Positions 25,476 through 39,444 are shown, numbered from the stretch's first letter. The stretch is DNA of 64,000 bases from Acanthornis magna (GCA_036785705.1 JAWUZG010000005.1:3220001-3284000); one strand, 5' to 3'. Made by a program: numbers and translations. Notes: generated by a model from the letters alone, not told the origin.

Positions 25476-28400
25476 ATTGTCAGGGTAAAATTCTCTTTCG
25501 TTATATTGTCTGGTTCTTTTTCTACAGAACAAGATTATCCTGACCTCCTTCTTTCCAACTACAACTACTGGAGACATGGAAAAAGGGTGGTAGTAGATGC
25601 ATAACCTCATCAACCTTGGCAAACTGATAAAGGAGTTTCTGAGGTGCCCCCAGTACTTCACATCTGCTCTCTGCTCTAACCCTGGCACAGGGATGGGAAA
25701 GAGACAGGTAAATAAGCAAATAAGCAGAGTCTTGGGGGTAGAATCTCCATGGTTTTAGCCGGACATAGTGGAGGTCAAGTGGAGCCTTCAGCAAACGTTG
25801 CCTTGAACATCCACCAGCAGGGAAAAAAAGAGCAACATTTCTAAAGTTCAACCATTTCACCTCCAAGCCTCGGACCTTTTTTTCTATTCAAAATATGCTT
25901 TTTCTATGTCTTTGTGCCTAAACAATGTTTTCTTTCATTACTCTGTCATCTCCTTCCCATGCTTCTCCTCCCTTGCAGAGTTGCTGCTCATCTCTCTCCC
26001 CTAGCCCTGGTTATGATTTTCATCCTCACTGACCATTTTCTCAGCTCCTTCTTCAGGGCCTAGCCTAAGCTTCTTAGACGTTCTCCAAACTTGTGGTGAG
26101 ACTCTGCCACTCTCCCTTTGGATGGCTCTGTGACGTCTGTCTGCACGCTGGTGTCCCAAAAGGGGCTGGACAGGGAGATGAGCAGGAGGTTTAACACAGG
26201 CTGGCAGACATCGGGCTCCAGAGAAATCAAACTCTGTGAAGGGAGGTGGGGGAAGAAAAGCAAACGGCCCTGACCTCTTTCAGTGTAACGACACAGAGAT
26301 GCAGTTGCTCTGCAAAAAGCTGATGTGGGCTCAGATTTTAGGGCCCTCCAGCTGACTGTTAGCACTGCTCTGCTGGTACCTTAAATGGCCAGGGAGAGCA
26401 GCAGGTTGGCTTTTGTGCTGAGGCAGCTCAGGGAGCTCTCAGACACCCACCCAGCTGGTGACTGCTCCAGTTTGCTCCCAACAAGGTGTGCGCCCCAGTT
26501 ATGGCTGAGGATTCTTTGGGTCAGACTGTGGCTTCTCTCCAGAAAGGCTCTTCCTTTCCTAAACTTGCCACTAACCCATTTCATCGAAAGCACACCAGAC
26601 AAATTCAGAATTTCAGCCTTACAGCATGGATCAAACAGCAGGCTCAACAAGAGAGTAGGCTCTGAGCAATTCCCCCTCAGTCACTCTGTCCCCAGCTGAA
26701 CAATGCCAGGACTAATCCTGCTCTCCCTGACTGCAGCAGCATGAGGTCAAGTGCAATATCATTATCTTCTGGTTTGATTTACACTAAATTATAAAATCGG
26801 GGCTTTGAATTAAATAGTGTGCAAACATCAAGAACTTAACAGTTAATTTTCCCCATATCTCCAACCAGATCTCTTACACTTCCCCTTTTCAATTAACACC
26901 ACCTTTCTGAGTCAGTTCCTGAGATGCATCTCTGTGCTTGTGTGCTGCTGTACAGGGCATGCTAAAAGTCTGATCCCTATTACAGCCTGGAAGACAAAAA
27001 TAATTGTAGCCTTCCCTGATTTTTGTAAAAGGCAGAAACAACAAAAATTAATCTTTACACAAACAACCCAAGGGAGCATTCAGTGGGACTTTTCAATCTA
27101 TTCATGATCTGTAATTCCCAGCCTCCAAAGTTTCCATGTTACAGCTTAATATCTGGGGACTCCATATGTTGTGGGAACACAGCAGAACCAAAATGAGCTG
27201 AAAAAAGAATGCATTAGATTCAAACATGGGATAAAACAGTACCCAAGGAGCCCTTGTTTCATTTTCTCTACCTGGAACCATGGGACAGTGCAGCCATCTC
27301 AGCCTCATTCAAGTGTAACATTTCTTTTGAATATGACAGTGGTGGTGACCTTGTCATTAACTGAAGCTGGTAGCAACACTTCAGCTTTCATAATTCAGTT
27401 AATTTTCAAGCCAGTGGTTACTGAACCCCCAATATAACTTCAGTGTAATTAAACTGTATTAAAAATAATGATAATAAAAAAACCAGCCCACCTTCTGATC
27501 AAATACCAGTCAATGTTTGACTTGAACTCACTAAAGCAAGGAAGTCTTTTCAGTTATGGTTTAAGGAGAATTTGTCCAGAAGTTTTATGGACATGATGGA
27601 AGACAGTGCTGTCCTAGTGTGGCCAAAAATCCCTGTGCTGTGAGTACAAAAATGAGGCAGGAAAAGCATTTCCTACACCTTTGAGAATCTGATCCTAATC
27701 TCTTTCTTTAATACAAATCCTGTGCTAAGCACACTTAAGATCCTTTCTTTCTTTTTGCTTTTTTCTCTCCATCTGCAATTGGCAATGACCACCAGAAACC
27801 TGAGAATGTTGCTAATTTCCTGGTGGATTTCTCCTCTCCTGCTTGGCACGATAAGTCATTTTTTCCTTCCATTTTTTCCCCCAAACCACCACTTGCGTAC
27901 GTGTGCATTCGGTGAACTTTGCAAAGCAGAGGTTGATCTTGCTGCCTTTCCTCCATGGTCTCCTCCAGCACCATCCCTGTGCTTCCCTGTACGGCTGGGA
28001 ACACTTGTGGATTCAGTAGGGATCCTTCGCGGATGCTCAGCAGAAGCACAGTGATGTTAGAATCCATCCCAGAGAGGAAGGAAAGAGAGACAGCAGCTTT
28101 AGAGGTGCCGGAAGGGCTCTGATGTGTCCCTCTCCTCTCAGCTTAAAGTCTTTCAATCAAAACCAGGTTTCAGTCATTCTACCTCTTCCCCTTTCTTAAG
28201 AAATAACCCCCAAAAAGAAGCTTGCCTGAGGAAAATCCGAGGGCCTACAAATTCAGCCCTCTGGAAGCTGCAGAGTGACGTTAATATTAAACCCATCCCC
28301 TTCCTATCCTCTGCCTGCAATCTGCAGCAGTTACAGCTGCAGAAGGGACTCGAGATAGGTATTTCTCAATTGGTAAAACCAAAATCTTGTTTTTGCAGTG

Positions 28401-31400
28401 ACTCTGCACGCTATGTTCCAGCTCAAAGGCAGTTTTTGGGGCCATGCTGACCCCTTCAACTTAGATTTGAAAGGTGACACAGCCATGCCTTTAATTACAC
28501 AGCTGGTAGCAGATGCACTTAAGCAACACACACAAACCGGAGAATATGGAGTTGGGCTCAATCTAGAAGATGTGAGAGTTTCAATTAACACAATCCTGCA
28601 TGACTGAAGAAAAATATTCAGGAGCAGTATTTATTTAGCCTGCAGCCAAAGTCCATTACTGAGAATTACTCTTAATTAGAGTTGTGTGAGGTTGGGAATA
28701 TCCACTCCTATCACCTACCACAAGAACTACCAAGTTTGCTGAGCCTCTGGCAATTCTAGGCTGGTTAGAAAAACAGCCAGATGATAAAAGGATTACTTTC
28801 AACAAGATAATCTAACCAATAACACATAGAAAAAAATATTTGTTTTACTTGTCCTTTTAATCTGACAGCCAGCATCATCAAAGATGCTCCATCTAAAATA
28901 TTGCCCAAAAAACCTGTGTGAGAACAAGGTTTGCCAAACACTGAACCACTCCTAAACAAATGCTTTGTCTCAGGTTTTCCTGTCATTAATTGATGATTTC
29001 TCTTCTCTGGATAAACACAACCCAGAGCGTTCCCTTTCCAGTGGCAGCTCTAAATCAGGACTGGATTCCACACTCAGTGAAATTCTGGGCAGGTAACAAG
29101 GATGTGTCCTCACCAGCAGTGAGACAGGTATGGGGTGTGGAAGTGTGGAGGAATATCCAGTCGGGAAGAACAACAGCACAGGAGCACAAGTCAGCCTTCA
29201 TCACCGACAGAATCCAAGAGGCTTCAGTGAGGGTTGGAAGGACTGCCCAGAGAAACTGTTCCACAGCAAGCAAGGATGGAGTAACCAAGGAAGAAACATT
29301 CATCCACTTTCTGCATTTGCAAGGAAGCATTATTAACAAAGAACTAGACCAAAAGGGTTTGAGTTTGGTTCAGATGAGCTCAGGAAATATCAGTATTTCT
29401 TTGGGACTCTCAGACACACAAACGTGGCTTGTCTGCAGTACCTGTTTCTTACTGGTTTAAATATCCCTGGTCCAGTGGCAGAACCTCATAGGACAGAGCT
29501 AGACAGAAAGGAAAAAACTATGGACAGGAAAGAAAGGAAAAGATTGAGTTTCCACAAACTTAAACTCCTAAGAATAGGCTGGGTTTAAGCCTAATGGGAA
29601 CTTGAGTCATTTCATCTGTTCCTAATTGCTTTGCTCACTCCTGGTGAGAGCTGAGAGCCATTGTCATGTTAAAGGATGGAAAGAGGCCAAAAATTCAAAG
29701 CTAGTGACTACATCATTACCAGAAGAGGAGGAAGCAGTTGAAAGCCAAACCACAATTTACCTTTTTGCACCTCCCCACCAAAATCAAACCTGCAGAGACA
29801 CAGTCACAGCCCAGATCTAAAACTTTTGGTGCTGATGCAAACTCTCTTTTGATTTCCCAGGTTTTTGGACAAGTGATCTATGAAGAGGACATAGTCATAT
29901 GAGGTATCACCAGAAAACCCTACATAGTTTCACCATCCAAAAAGTACAAGCACCCTGCAGCATAAGGCAAAATGATCTTCATGTGAATGATTGTTTCAAA
30001 CCATAGACTCAAACCCTGGAGAAAATTTAAGGGGCAATAAAACTTTAAAGCAAAGTAGAGCCAGGAGTCTTGAGTCTTATTAAACAAAAACAATCAGAGT
30101 ATCCACATTTTTGTAGTCCTACTGTGAAGTTCCAATAAACTTTACCCAAAAAAACTCCATAACACTCCTTACCCAGCTTCATGGAAAATGAGAAGTGATT
30201 CCAGGGGCTGGCTGACTATTTAATACCTCTTGTAGTAGTTAAAAAGGCCACTTTCTTCTTCTCTCTCACACTCTTTTTTTAACTTTTACTGCAAAACCAT
30301 TAAAGAAAGAACTAGTTCTAGTAATAAAAGGTAGCTATATTCCCACTGGGAGAAGGGGAATGGTGGTTCCTGTGTACCCTTAGCGCTCTTGGCAGGGGTA
30401 CTTAGAAGGTGAAGGTCGCAGGAAAGAGAACAGAGTATTTTCTGTTCAATGGAAAATGGAAACTTCCAAACGTAAAAAGGAATTTTAGCAAGTTTTTATT
30501 TCCTTATTTTACAGCCCTGACATCATATTTCTCCACAGTGACATCACGGCTTTGAAGTAACAGCTTCCAACGACACTAGTGCATCAGAAGCCTTACAAAG
30601 CAAATGCATTCAGTGCTGCTGATTTGCCAAGACATTGATGAAGTCTAGGCCTGAGCAGATTTTCCTGCTCAGCCCATTTTTTCTGTGTTTATACACTCCT
30701 ATTCAAATCCTGTGAATAACACCTTGCAAAAGTGCCCGGGGCCAGGAGAGTACCTTTGATGGAGGGAAGTTAGGAATAAAACAGTAAAAAATGCACAGTT
30801 GGGTTCACCCAGCGAGACTTTATTATTCCTCTACTCCCTGCTTCCTCAACCAGTGACACCTAGAAGGAATTCCTGCTGGGACTGCTCCCCCAGGGAAGCT
30901 GCACCCAAACCTCCTCTTATTGCATTTTCAGGAGAACATGGTTCTGAGCTGTGTTGTCAAACTTCAAGGCAGCTATTTGGTGTGAGCCCTGGTTCTGACT
31001 AGATTTACCCTGCTGAAATGGAGAGCAGGATTTGGCCTGCTTCTGTTTTGAACAGATCATCTCAGTGCTGGGGATTTGCTGGTCTCTGATGCTTGCTAAT
31101 AAACAGAGGCAATTGCCATTCCCAGTTTAAGAGGAAAGGAGTCGGAGCCAGACAAGAGCTCCAAAGAGGCTGAACTGCCTCTCTCACCTGTAGGGATGTG
31201 ATTATGTCTGGCAGAGCACTCTGGGGAAGCAGCTTTCACCATAGAGAAGAGCTATGAGCCATCTTCTCCCTAAACTCCTGTGCCCTTCCTGAACTGGAGC
31301 AGTTATTGGACAGCAAGAGATAAAGCTGTGCATTTTCCAGCACGGAGCTCACAAACCAGCCAGAGGCTCCAGGTATTTTCTGCATCCACGCACACCAAAA

Positions 31401-32763
31401 GTGCATGGAATGAAGGCAGTGCACCGTAATTAGTCTGCACCAAACTAATAAGGGCTGGTGGTCTTTATGCTCTGGCAGTTGGCACAACCATTTTCCTGGA
31501 GAGCTCTTTTGTCACCAGGATTCACAGAGAAAGGGAAAATAAGGAGCCTCACTCCAAAAAGACCCTGTGTCTCCAACAGGTAACAGCTGCTGCTGTTTTA
31601 ATATGATCTCAGGGCTCATACAGATGTGACATCACACAGAACTAAGGCTTGGCCACCAATTTTACTGCCAATATACCTTAAACTGTGGGGATTTTATAAC
31701 AAAATTTGTATGTTGTGTGTGTGACAGAACAAAATCCACAACAGGGAACCTCCGTGCAGTTTCATCCCTTTGTAATAATTGTGAGCCATAAACTGTTTTC
31801 ATTTCAGAAGTGAAACCTGTATTAATTTTAAGATTAATAGAAGTGAACAAGTCCATCACTGTCAGAATTTATTACGCATCCAAACAAAAAAAGTTTCAAA
31901 ATTTGACGGCTAAGCTGGCCAAGCAAGAGGAGGTGGGGATGGTTTGTATTCTAATTTCAAGCTGCAGGGCTCCCAGGTGTATTGTATAGGATTTCCTGTA
32001 ATTTACAGGCAAAATAAGCAGTCTACAGGAAAATGTTTGCCACACCGTACATGCGTATTAATTACACAGCAGGACACAATGATTTCTTTGTGATAGGAAG
32101 GGATGGGATCTACAGGCAAACTATTAAAGTGAGGTGGAAACGCAGACATTCTTCTGCCTTTAAAAAGGGCTGTTGGATTCAGGGAAATAAAATCAGCAAG
32201 TGTCTTGTCACAGTTTGCATTCCCAGGTCACTGCCAAGCTCTGTGGTGCCGGGGAAGGGAGAGGTCTCCGTCCAAACAGGCTCTGGAAATCTTGCTGTCA
32301 TGGCCATCCTACTTCCGAGCCAGGAGAAAAGCCTCCTCCCTCCAGTGAGAGAGGAGATTTAAAGATTTCAGCTGCTCATCCTTCAGCATCTTATAATGAT
32401 ACAACTGAATCTCCCCAGGTCAATGGGATGGACACATCCCTCCTCCTACCACTGAGCACCAGGGAAGCGTTGCTTTCCTTACCACGGCTTAGTGCAAGGT
32501 GGGACTTGTTGGAGGGAGACAACAAGGCACATCACAGCCCCCTTAAAGAAGATGAGGGAATTTCTTTTTAGATATGTAATCAAGGCCTGAGACATAAAGG
32601 GATATGAGAGGAATAAATGAAATATTCAGGCTGCTTTTCTCAAGACCAAATTTGGGGTAAGTGCACTGGCTTGTTCTCACTGTGAGATGAGCAATTTTTG
32701 TTACACTTGTATTCAGATGCAATTTCAGAAGCAGAACTTGACCTTTTTTTTTGTTTGGTTTCC

Positions 32764-32785
32764 TTTTTTTTTTTTTTTTTTTTTT
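32764..32785 (+). repeat. Poly-T homopolymer (22 T)
   Basis: This is the longest T-run in the window, preceded by T-rich sequence from about 32742. It could be the complement of a poly-A tail, but the minus-strand sequence upstream of it is not a recognised retrocopy. Confidence 0.85.
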
Positions 32786-35088
32786 GGACTGGTACGCAGC
32801 AGAAATCTCACCCTCCACACGCCTTTCCTCAAAAAGCTGGGTTTGCCTACATACGGTTGGCATTCAGGAGGGAGAAGCTCAGAAACAGCACGGTTTTGTT
32901 TGGCTGAGGCATTCCTTAAAACATAAAGCCCTCAAAGCAAAACTTCTGCCCATATCCTGGGCCTGGGATGGGGCAGGAGAATGAGATTACACCAAGGCTC
33001 ATCCGCAGATGCATGTGGACATTTAATGATGCCCAACATCACTTATAGGCCAAACAGCCAGACTGCCCAGACAATCTGTATTTTAAAAAGCTGTGAAGTC
33101 ATCAGCCACAGGAGAAAACTATCACAGATGTCTTCATGATAAAATCTACTCATCTCCAGGAGATATCATGCTCCTGACAAGCACAGGGGTTTGGGTTCAA
33201 TACTGCAGCCGCTGGCTGAAATTTTATAACACACCCTAATCCCTGAGGCAGGAGGGTCCTTGTAAAGACCCTGCAGCCCAGGAGCCCCTGGGTGGCACTG
33301 GGGACATCATGGGGAGAGCAGCACTGACAAGGGTGCCTGGATTCCCCTTCCTCTTCAAGACAGGAGGGGGAAAAGTATTGCTGAAAATTTCTGTACAAAA
33401 TAGAGTTTAATTTGTTGGAGGTGTTTTGTTGAAAAGAAAACAGAAAGCATGTGTCTCTGCTTCTCTTATTGTAGTTCCAAGTAATGAAAGTATTTAAGGA
33501 GGTACAATTATGGACTTGGCAAGCACCTGGGGCTCTTGGAACTGCCTTTTCACACTGAATAAACACTGCAGTTAATCTGTTTATGTTACACTGCACTGGG
33601 AAACTATCTCCAAGAAAAGGTTGCAAGTATATATTTTCCACTCCTTTGTTTTTAATGTTAAATTAACAACTTGTTTAAAGGAGTTGATTTTCTCTCAGAA
33701 CATGACAGAGATGCAGTACAAGGTAACTTTGAGTGTGGACAATATAATTCATCAGAACAGCCTAAAGTTAAACCATTTTATATATTCTACAGCAGAGCTG
33801 AGCTGTATCTGTCCCGATGTGCAATGTGGCCTTAATAGTCACATTAAAAAATATGCAAACATGTTCTTTATTCCTGATCTGAGCTACAACTACGAGCAAA
33901 TCTGGAGAAGATTACACAAACAGTGCAAGTTAGCCAGGGGATGATGAGCCTTGAAAGAGAATAACTGCATCCTGCCCTGCTGCTCTTAGACCTGAGAAAA
34001 GAGCGGCCAAGGTTTGAAAACTCAACTAGAAGATTTTCTTTTGAACTCCATAAAGTTGTACACTTTATCTTTTTCTCCCATTTTAGGGTCCAATCCTAGA
34101 GTTTAATTTGAGTATAAAGTACCAAAGCAGAAGTCAGTAAGATCCCTTTTATTGACTTCAGTTGGCGTTGTATTTGGACTGGTGTTTTTAAAATCAGAGC
34201 AGCACAAGGAGGTAAAAACGGCGCGTCCGTAAGGTTAGAGAAAAGTGTGTGTGTTTAAAACATTGAAGAAACTGTTCTGAGAACAATTCATCTTTCTGAA
34301 AATATGAACCCTATGATGCTGCCAAGGTCAGGGAGAGCTGTGATAATTTAGCGTGTAAGTGCTAGTCATCCAGCACAATGCCACATGATTTAATTTGGTA
34401 ACACATTCATACAACTGCCTGACAATAGCCATGGACTGTGGGAACACTACCTGTGGGCTGGGGTCAAGGCAACGCAGTTTAATGTTAAAACAAAGGAGCT
34501 AATTGGATTCCTGTTCAAGTTCCAGTTTATTATGGGATCCCAGGTACTTCTTTCTGTTTCAGTCAGCTCTTCTGGAAAGGAGGACCACAGTGTAACTCAT
34601 GGCTGCAAGAAAAATGCAGTGCATAGACCTGGCTTATTTGTCTAATTTGTCTGTCCTTTTTAATTTGGTTTTTTTTTGTGACAGAGTTTTATTCAACTCT
34701 GGTTTGTGAATTCCAAGCCGTTTCCCTCAGAGAGACGGAACACAGCTCACCTTGTGAAACGGGAAGGACTAATATTAAAAAGGAGAAGCCATCTTCAGCT
34801 GTAAAAATTAGATGCCTTGTTAATGCCAAAATTAATAATACAGAGATATTTGGGGCTTACACTTCCTTCTTACAGCTGGCAGTGCGCAGAATATTTTATA
34901 AATAGGACTACATCCCATACCCAACCTCTTACAGAGACAAACAAATGTCATCCCCTTTCCTCAGAAGTATAAACACAGAGCAGAAAAAACAGCAATACAG
35001 GGAGAGTGAAGAATTTCAAGACTGAAAAAACCAAAACGTCAGAATTTTTGCCTCCTTGTTACTAAACTTATAAAAAGACTTTTCCCTC

Positions 35089-35106
35089 AAAAAAAAGGGG
35101 GGGGGG
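35089..35106 (+). repeat. A8-G10 homopurine junction
   Basis: Eight A are followed directly by ten G. Poly-G of this length is rare in such AT-rich DNA. It is prone to polymerase slippage and to sequencing length errors, so the exact count should be treated with caution. Confidence 0.85.
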
Positions 35107-36420
35107 ATTAAATAATCTAATTAAAGACATAACCTTGTTTTATATTAAATTGGGTGCAAAGCTCTGCTCTGCAGAGGAGCTGAGAGTCCCCCTCTGCAAT
35201 GGCTGTTGTAGAGTGTGACTTTCAAAATAATATCCTTTCAGTGCACAAAAGGAGAGAGCAAAAGATGGATGTCCTGTGGCTCCACGTGGATTGCTGTCTC
35301 CAAGGAGCTCACACAGATCATCACAGCACAGACTGTCAGAAGCTCAGGAGTGGGGATGGCAGGAGGGAGGACAGCCCCAGCTCGGAAGCAGGGCAGGCTC
35401 GATCACCACGGAACTTCCAGAGGAAGCCGCAGGGAACCCCTCACCTCACACCCCTTTGCACCACAAAGTTTGGAGCCACAGCCCTTCCCTTTGGAAATCC
35501 TTCCCGTCCCTAATCCCCTCCCACATGGAGCTGCCCACAATTCCTAGAGCAGCAAATGCCAGAGTTTTATTTTTGGGCAGGACCACTGCAGGGTTCATCC
35601 CTGTATGCACAAACTGATAAACAGGCAGCTCCAGTCCCCGCAGGCTCAGCTCCAGTTCCCTCTGCAGATGTATTTTTGTTATAAGCTGTGGCGCGCTGCT
35701 GTGGTGTGTAAAATATGGAGTTATTCAAAGAAGTGGTTTTAAGTTCAAAGATAATGTCATGTTCATTTGGAATATAAGCATGAGCAACACACTCCCAGAT
35801 ACACTCCCTGTCTCCCTCCATCCCTATCTCAGCTGTAGGCAGGGTGGTAATGTATAAAGAGAGAGCAGGTGGGATTTTTTTTAGGTGGGGAAGAAAAAAG
35901 GCTTATAGCTCCAAAGCTGAGTTCCCTGCCTTTCCCACATTCTGGAAATGAAACAAAAATGTCTCATGAATTGAGCAGGCATGCTGCAAAATAAAAAGAA
36001 ACAATAGTATGCAGAGAAATGCAGGAAATTCACTGATTAAAATGCAGGATTTTATTTTAAAAGACTTCAGGCAGCATCTCCATTTTTTCCAACTGCTTCT
36101 ATCACCTCTGGGAAGGGGCCACTGGACTTACACATGCAAAAGCCATTTATCCACTTATATTTGGTACCCTGCAAGGTCTGAGTCCTGAAGGAGCTCAGAA
36201 ATAAGGAGCTTTCAGGTTGGCACCTGCCTAAATAGCCTCGCTCGCCGGATGTAAATGGTCTCCGTGCCACAGAGATTTTGCTGAAGGCTTTTGCTCTGTG
36301 CGTGTAACTGACACCATTCCAAAGAGCAGGGCTTGGGCTCTGATCTCCCTGTGCAGCCAGAGGAGAGGGATAAGCCCCCTAAGTGGGATGAGAGAGGACT
36401 AAAGCGATGATTTAACACAC

Positions 36421-37020
36421 CTTCTGTGAGCAGGCAGCCCCAGCCTCGGAACTCCAGCCTCAGACCGCGCTCCCCGCCTGCTGCGTTTCATAAAACGCTT
36501 GGGAAAAAACACTTTGCACGTCATCTTGCTGCACATCAGCAGTGCAAGACAATTAATCAGGGATTCCAGTGCCACGTCATAAATTATGGCACCTTCTGTC
36601 ACCGCCACTTGAAAGACAAAATGTGAGAATCTGTCTGTACCGCCATCCTTTAGCTCAGGCAGAAGCTTTTCGGTGTGTTTGGGGCTGGCTCCCTGCTCCG
36701 GGCTCTGATCCCGATCCCCACCGCCGGGGCCACGCACACCACACGGACATTTGTCACATGCGTAACAGCCGAACGGAGCCTCCAGCAGACTTTTTACAAT
36801 AACACAGGAAAATAATCTCCCCACTACTTATGCCGTTATCACTGACTAATTGGAAGACCTGGAAAAGTCCCTCCACGTCATGAGCTGTCTCCCAGACGAG
36901 AGCGAGCTGCAGCACATGAAATTCCTCAGCACAAGAGCTCTCTGCAGCAGGACCTGAAGCCCGGGCCGCACCTTCCCCGCTCCCATTGCCCGAGAGATGC
37001 GCAGCGGTGAAATATCCCCA
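36421..37020. promoter_or_regulatory. CpG island (about 600 bp)
   Basis: A hand count gives 30 CpG in 600 bp and a G+C of about 55%. That is an observed/expected ratio of roughly 0.65-0.7, so it meets the classical island limits (over 200 bp, over 50% GC, ratio over 0.6). The flanks are clearly AT-richer and CpG-poorer. Inside it are TCATAAATTATGG-type words (36577-36589) and two CACGTCA sites (CRE-like, 36573 and 36875). No convincing TATA box or first exon is visible, and the open frames that cross it are unremarkable. It may be the promoter of an unrecognised transcript or an orphan regulatory island of a developmental locus. Confidence 0.55.
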
Positions 37021-37024
37021 AATT

Positions 37025-39440
37025 AAACAATTATGTTTAGAAACACAAACACACAGAGACCTCCCACTAACTCAGCGGATTCTTTTGAAAGTTGGCACTG
37101 TCAAAACAAACACAGTCGCCTGTAGCACCCTTCCCCGGCTCCTGCTGACAGCGCTAGTGAGGAGGAGGAGGTGCTGAGTACTTTGTTATAATGAGGAGGA
37201 GGATAGTGTTGGGAAAGGTGTTGAGTTTGACACAGAAGTATCAAGAGCAGGAAAGCGAAAGTCAAGGAAATCAGCCTTGTGCCACCTAAAATTGCTCTGG
37301 CACTAAACCTACAAAAATCAATGACTCTGCTTTCACAGGAGGTTTCACATAAACCTGAGGGAGCGTACAGCACGAGCTGCACCAGATGGAAAGTCTCTGG
37401 AAGTGGGGAGTGAGACAGGAGCAGTGCTGGTATCTCTGAGCTACATCAAACACAGAATTCACAAACAGTAATTAGGGCTATTCACATCTATCCCTGCGCC
37501 TTCACTTCTGCTGTACCGGTGAGGAGGGAGAGACAGCACCGAGAGAAAACTAAAGTGTTATAAACATATCTGCAGGCAGCAAAAGGCTGGTTTATACTCA
37601 GGTATTCGTGTATGTTACCTGAGTAAAAATTCGGTAATACAGCAGTCTGAATTTCAGGTCAAAGTTATTTTTCCTTGGTTCCACCTTTTCAAACTCATTT
37701 AATCACAGCAGCTTGTCTTCCTTTGCCCTCCCTCACAAAAACACCCCTCCCTACGCCGCATTTAAAACCCTCTCACAAAGAAAACTGAGGGAAAATAATT
37801 TTTGTGCAACTTATCCATCTTTCAAAGCAGCTTCTGGCAGAAGGGATCTGAGAGTGATGAGTCCATAGAATAATAAATAATAACAATATTGAGCAGTTTT
37901 GCAGAGCAAATGTACATTGAAAAACTTTTCCTCTTGAGTGCCTGATGTTATTAATTTGTTCTCCAAGCACACTAGTGAGGGAGTCAGCCCATTTTCACAC
38001 AGAGGGAAAGCGAGCATATAGATTTCAATAATTGTTTAAGATACAGAGGAGTCAGTTCCAGAAACTGGGCAGAACAACTCACAGGAGATCACGGCCCATA
38101 TCCATGGCAACATTTGGGCAGAGCCTTGTCACCACAATAATTGCTATCAGCAAGTGACACATGCTTGGGGTTTTGTGACACCTGTGAATAATATCCTCCC
38201 TGAGCTGCCCTTCCCTGTGGTCCACAAGGAGCATGTCCCAGGCCTCAAGGAGCAGCAAAGGCGGAACAGAAGTTCCTGTAATTATTGACGACGGAAGTAT
38301 TTCTAGCCCCTTCCCAGCTTCTGCTTAGAAGGGTTCAAACTCACAGTAATCTTCTGCTAAAGTAACATGTGACATCCAAACATCCCATTTTGAGTTGCAC
38401 AGACACTCATCTGGGACATCCTTTCCGGCAGAACAGCAGCATTTTTATTTTGTAGCAGAGGACTGTGCTTTCAGCCCCATTACTGCAGAGATTTCAGATG
38501 AATTGAGGGGAGGGGGAGAAGACCTGAACTGACTTGCTGTATCCACATGAAATGGTTTGTGAATGACCTTGTGTCCAACCTTCTAACATCTAAGACAAAA
38601 GCATGGAAAAGCTGAACAAAGAAAAGCAGGCAAGCTCCCTGAACAGGGTGTATGTGGTTTTTGCTTGCTTGCACAGAGATCAATTTTGAGGTTGAGATGC
38701 AAATACCTTATTTAGGCCTTTTCCTGTTTTATAGTCCTTGCAGTGGAGTCGCAAAAGTATTAAGAATTTCCGGGACCAGCACAGTACCAGACCCAGGTGA
38801 AAATCTCGCCTGTCACACCCACGCTAACGAGCTGTCAGAAATCAGTGGATTTGGGGATTCCTGTGTGGACAAACATAACTTGCCCCAGATTCCCCTGATA
38901 ATGGCTTGGTGATGAACCCAGCCTCCCTTTTCCTCACAGCATTCCTTATGAGCCAGGTTATAACGCAAAAGTGAGCCAGGCAGGGGGAACAGCTCTTGTG
39001 TCACTCCCTGCTTGCCCTGGGCAATGGCTGGTGCTGGCACACCAGTCTGATCTGCACATGCTGATGCACTGGGGCTGCTGCTTTGCTTTTTAGAGCTATT
39101 GATTTCCTGCCCTTTCTTGTAAAACATTCTGTGAACTGGAAGCAGTTAAAGGTTAACGGCAAGGATTTCATTAAAAAGAATATTTTAGAATTGTTTAAGA
39201 TCCTAAATCATTAGTAGTTAAATGCCCACACCTAAGAAGTGCTCTGAAATTCATGTCTTCAGGCAATGAAGCTCCAAGAGTTACCTACCAATACGAGCAC
39301 CTCTGGCTCTGCTCCAGCTCAGCACAGGCAATTCCCAACTCCATGCCAGGATCCCAGCAGTAGTGGAGCAAAACAGAAAAGCTAAAGGGACTACAGGCAC
39401 TGGACACTCCTGCCTGAGGGTAAGAGAAGTTAGGGAAAGT
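37025..39440. other. Gene-free non-coding DNA
   Basis: No gene or transposon is recognised. Two GAGGAGGAGG purine motifs lie 35-40 bp apart at about 37155-37205. The rest is unique sequence with open frames of at most about 105 codons. Confidence 0.7.
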
Positions 39441-39444
39441 GTGT

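Larger units (their letters stand above)
17050..28390. other. Gene-free non-coding DNA
   Basis: No gene, RNA gene or recognisable transposon is seen in about 11 kb. Structured items are the hairpin and palindrome at 18614-18664, a G8 run at 19567-19574, T-runs at 21532-21542 and 23817-23829, and an 18-bp palindrome at 25458-25475. One enhancer-like block at 23.64-23.80 kb is listed separately. The longest open frame is 183 codons (17394-17945 +). It has an ordinary, domain-free translation and no conserved start context, so I treat it as chance. Confidence 0.7.
28610..36420. other. Gene-free non-coding DNA
   Basis: No supported gene is present. The stretch holds a T22 run at 32764-32785, an A8-G10 homopurine junction at 35089-35106 and several splice-site-like sequences, two of which are discussed as weak exon candidates. 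No transposon is recognised. Open frames reach 163 codons (33150-33641 -), but none resembles a protein family. Confidence 0.7.
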
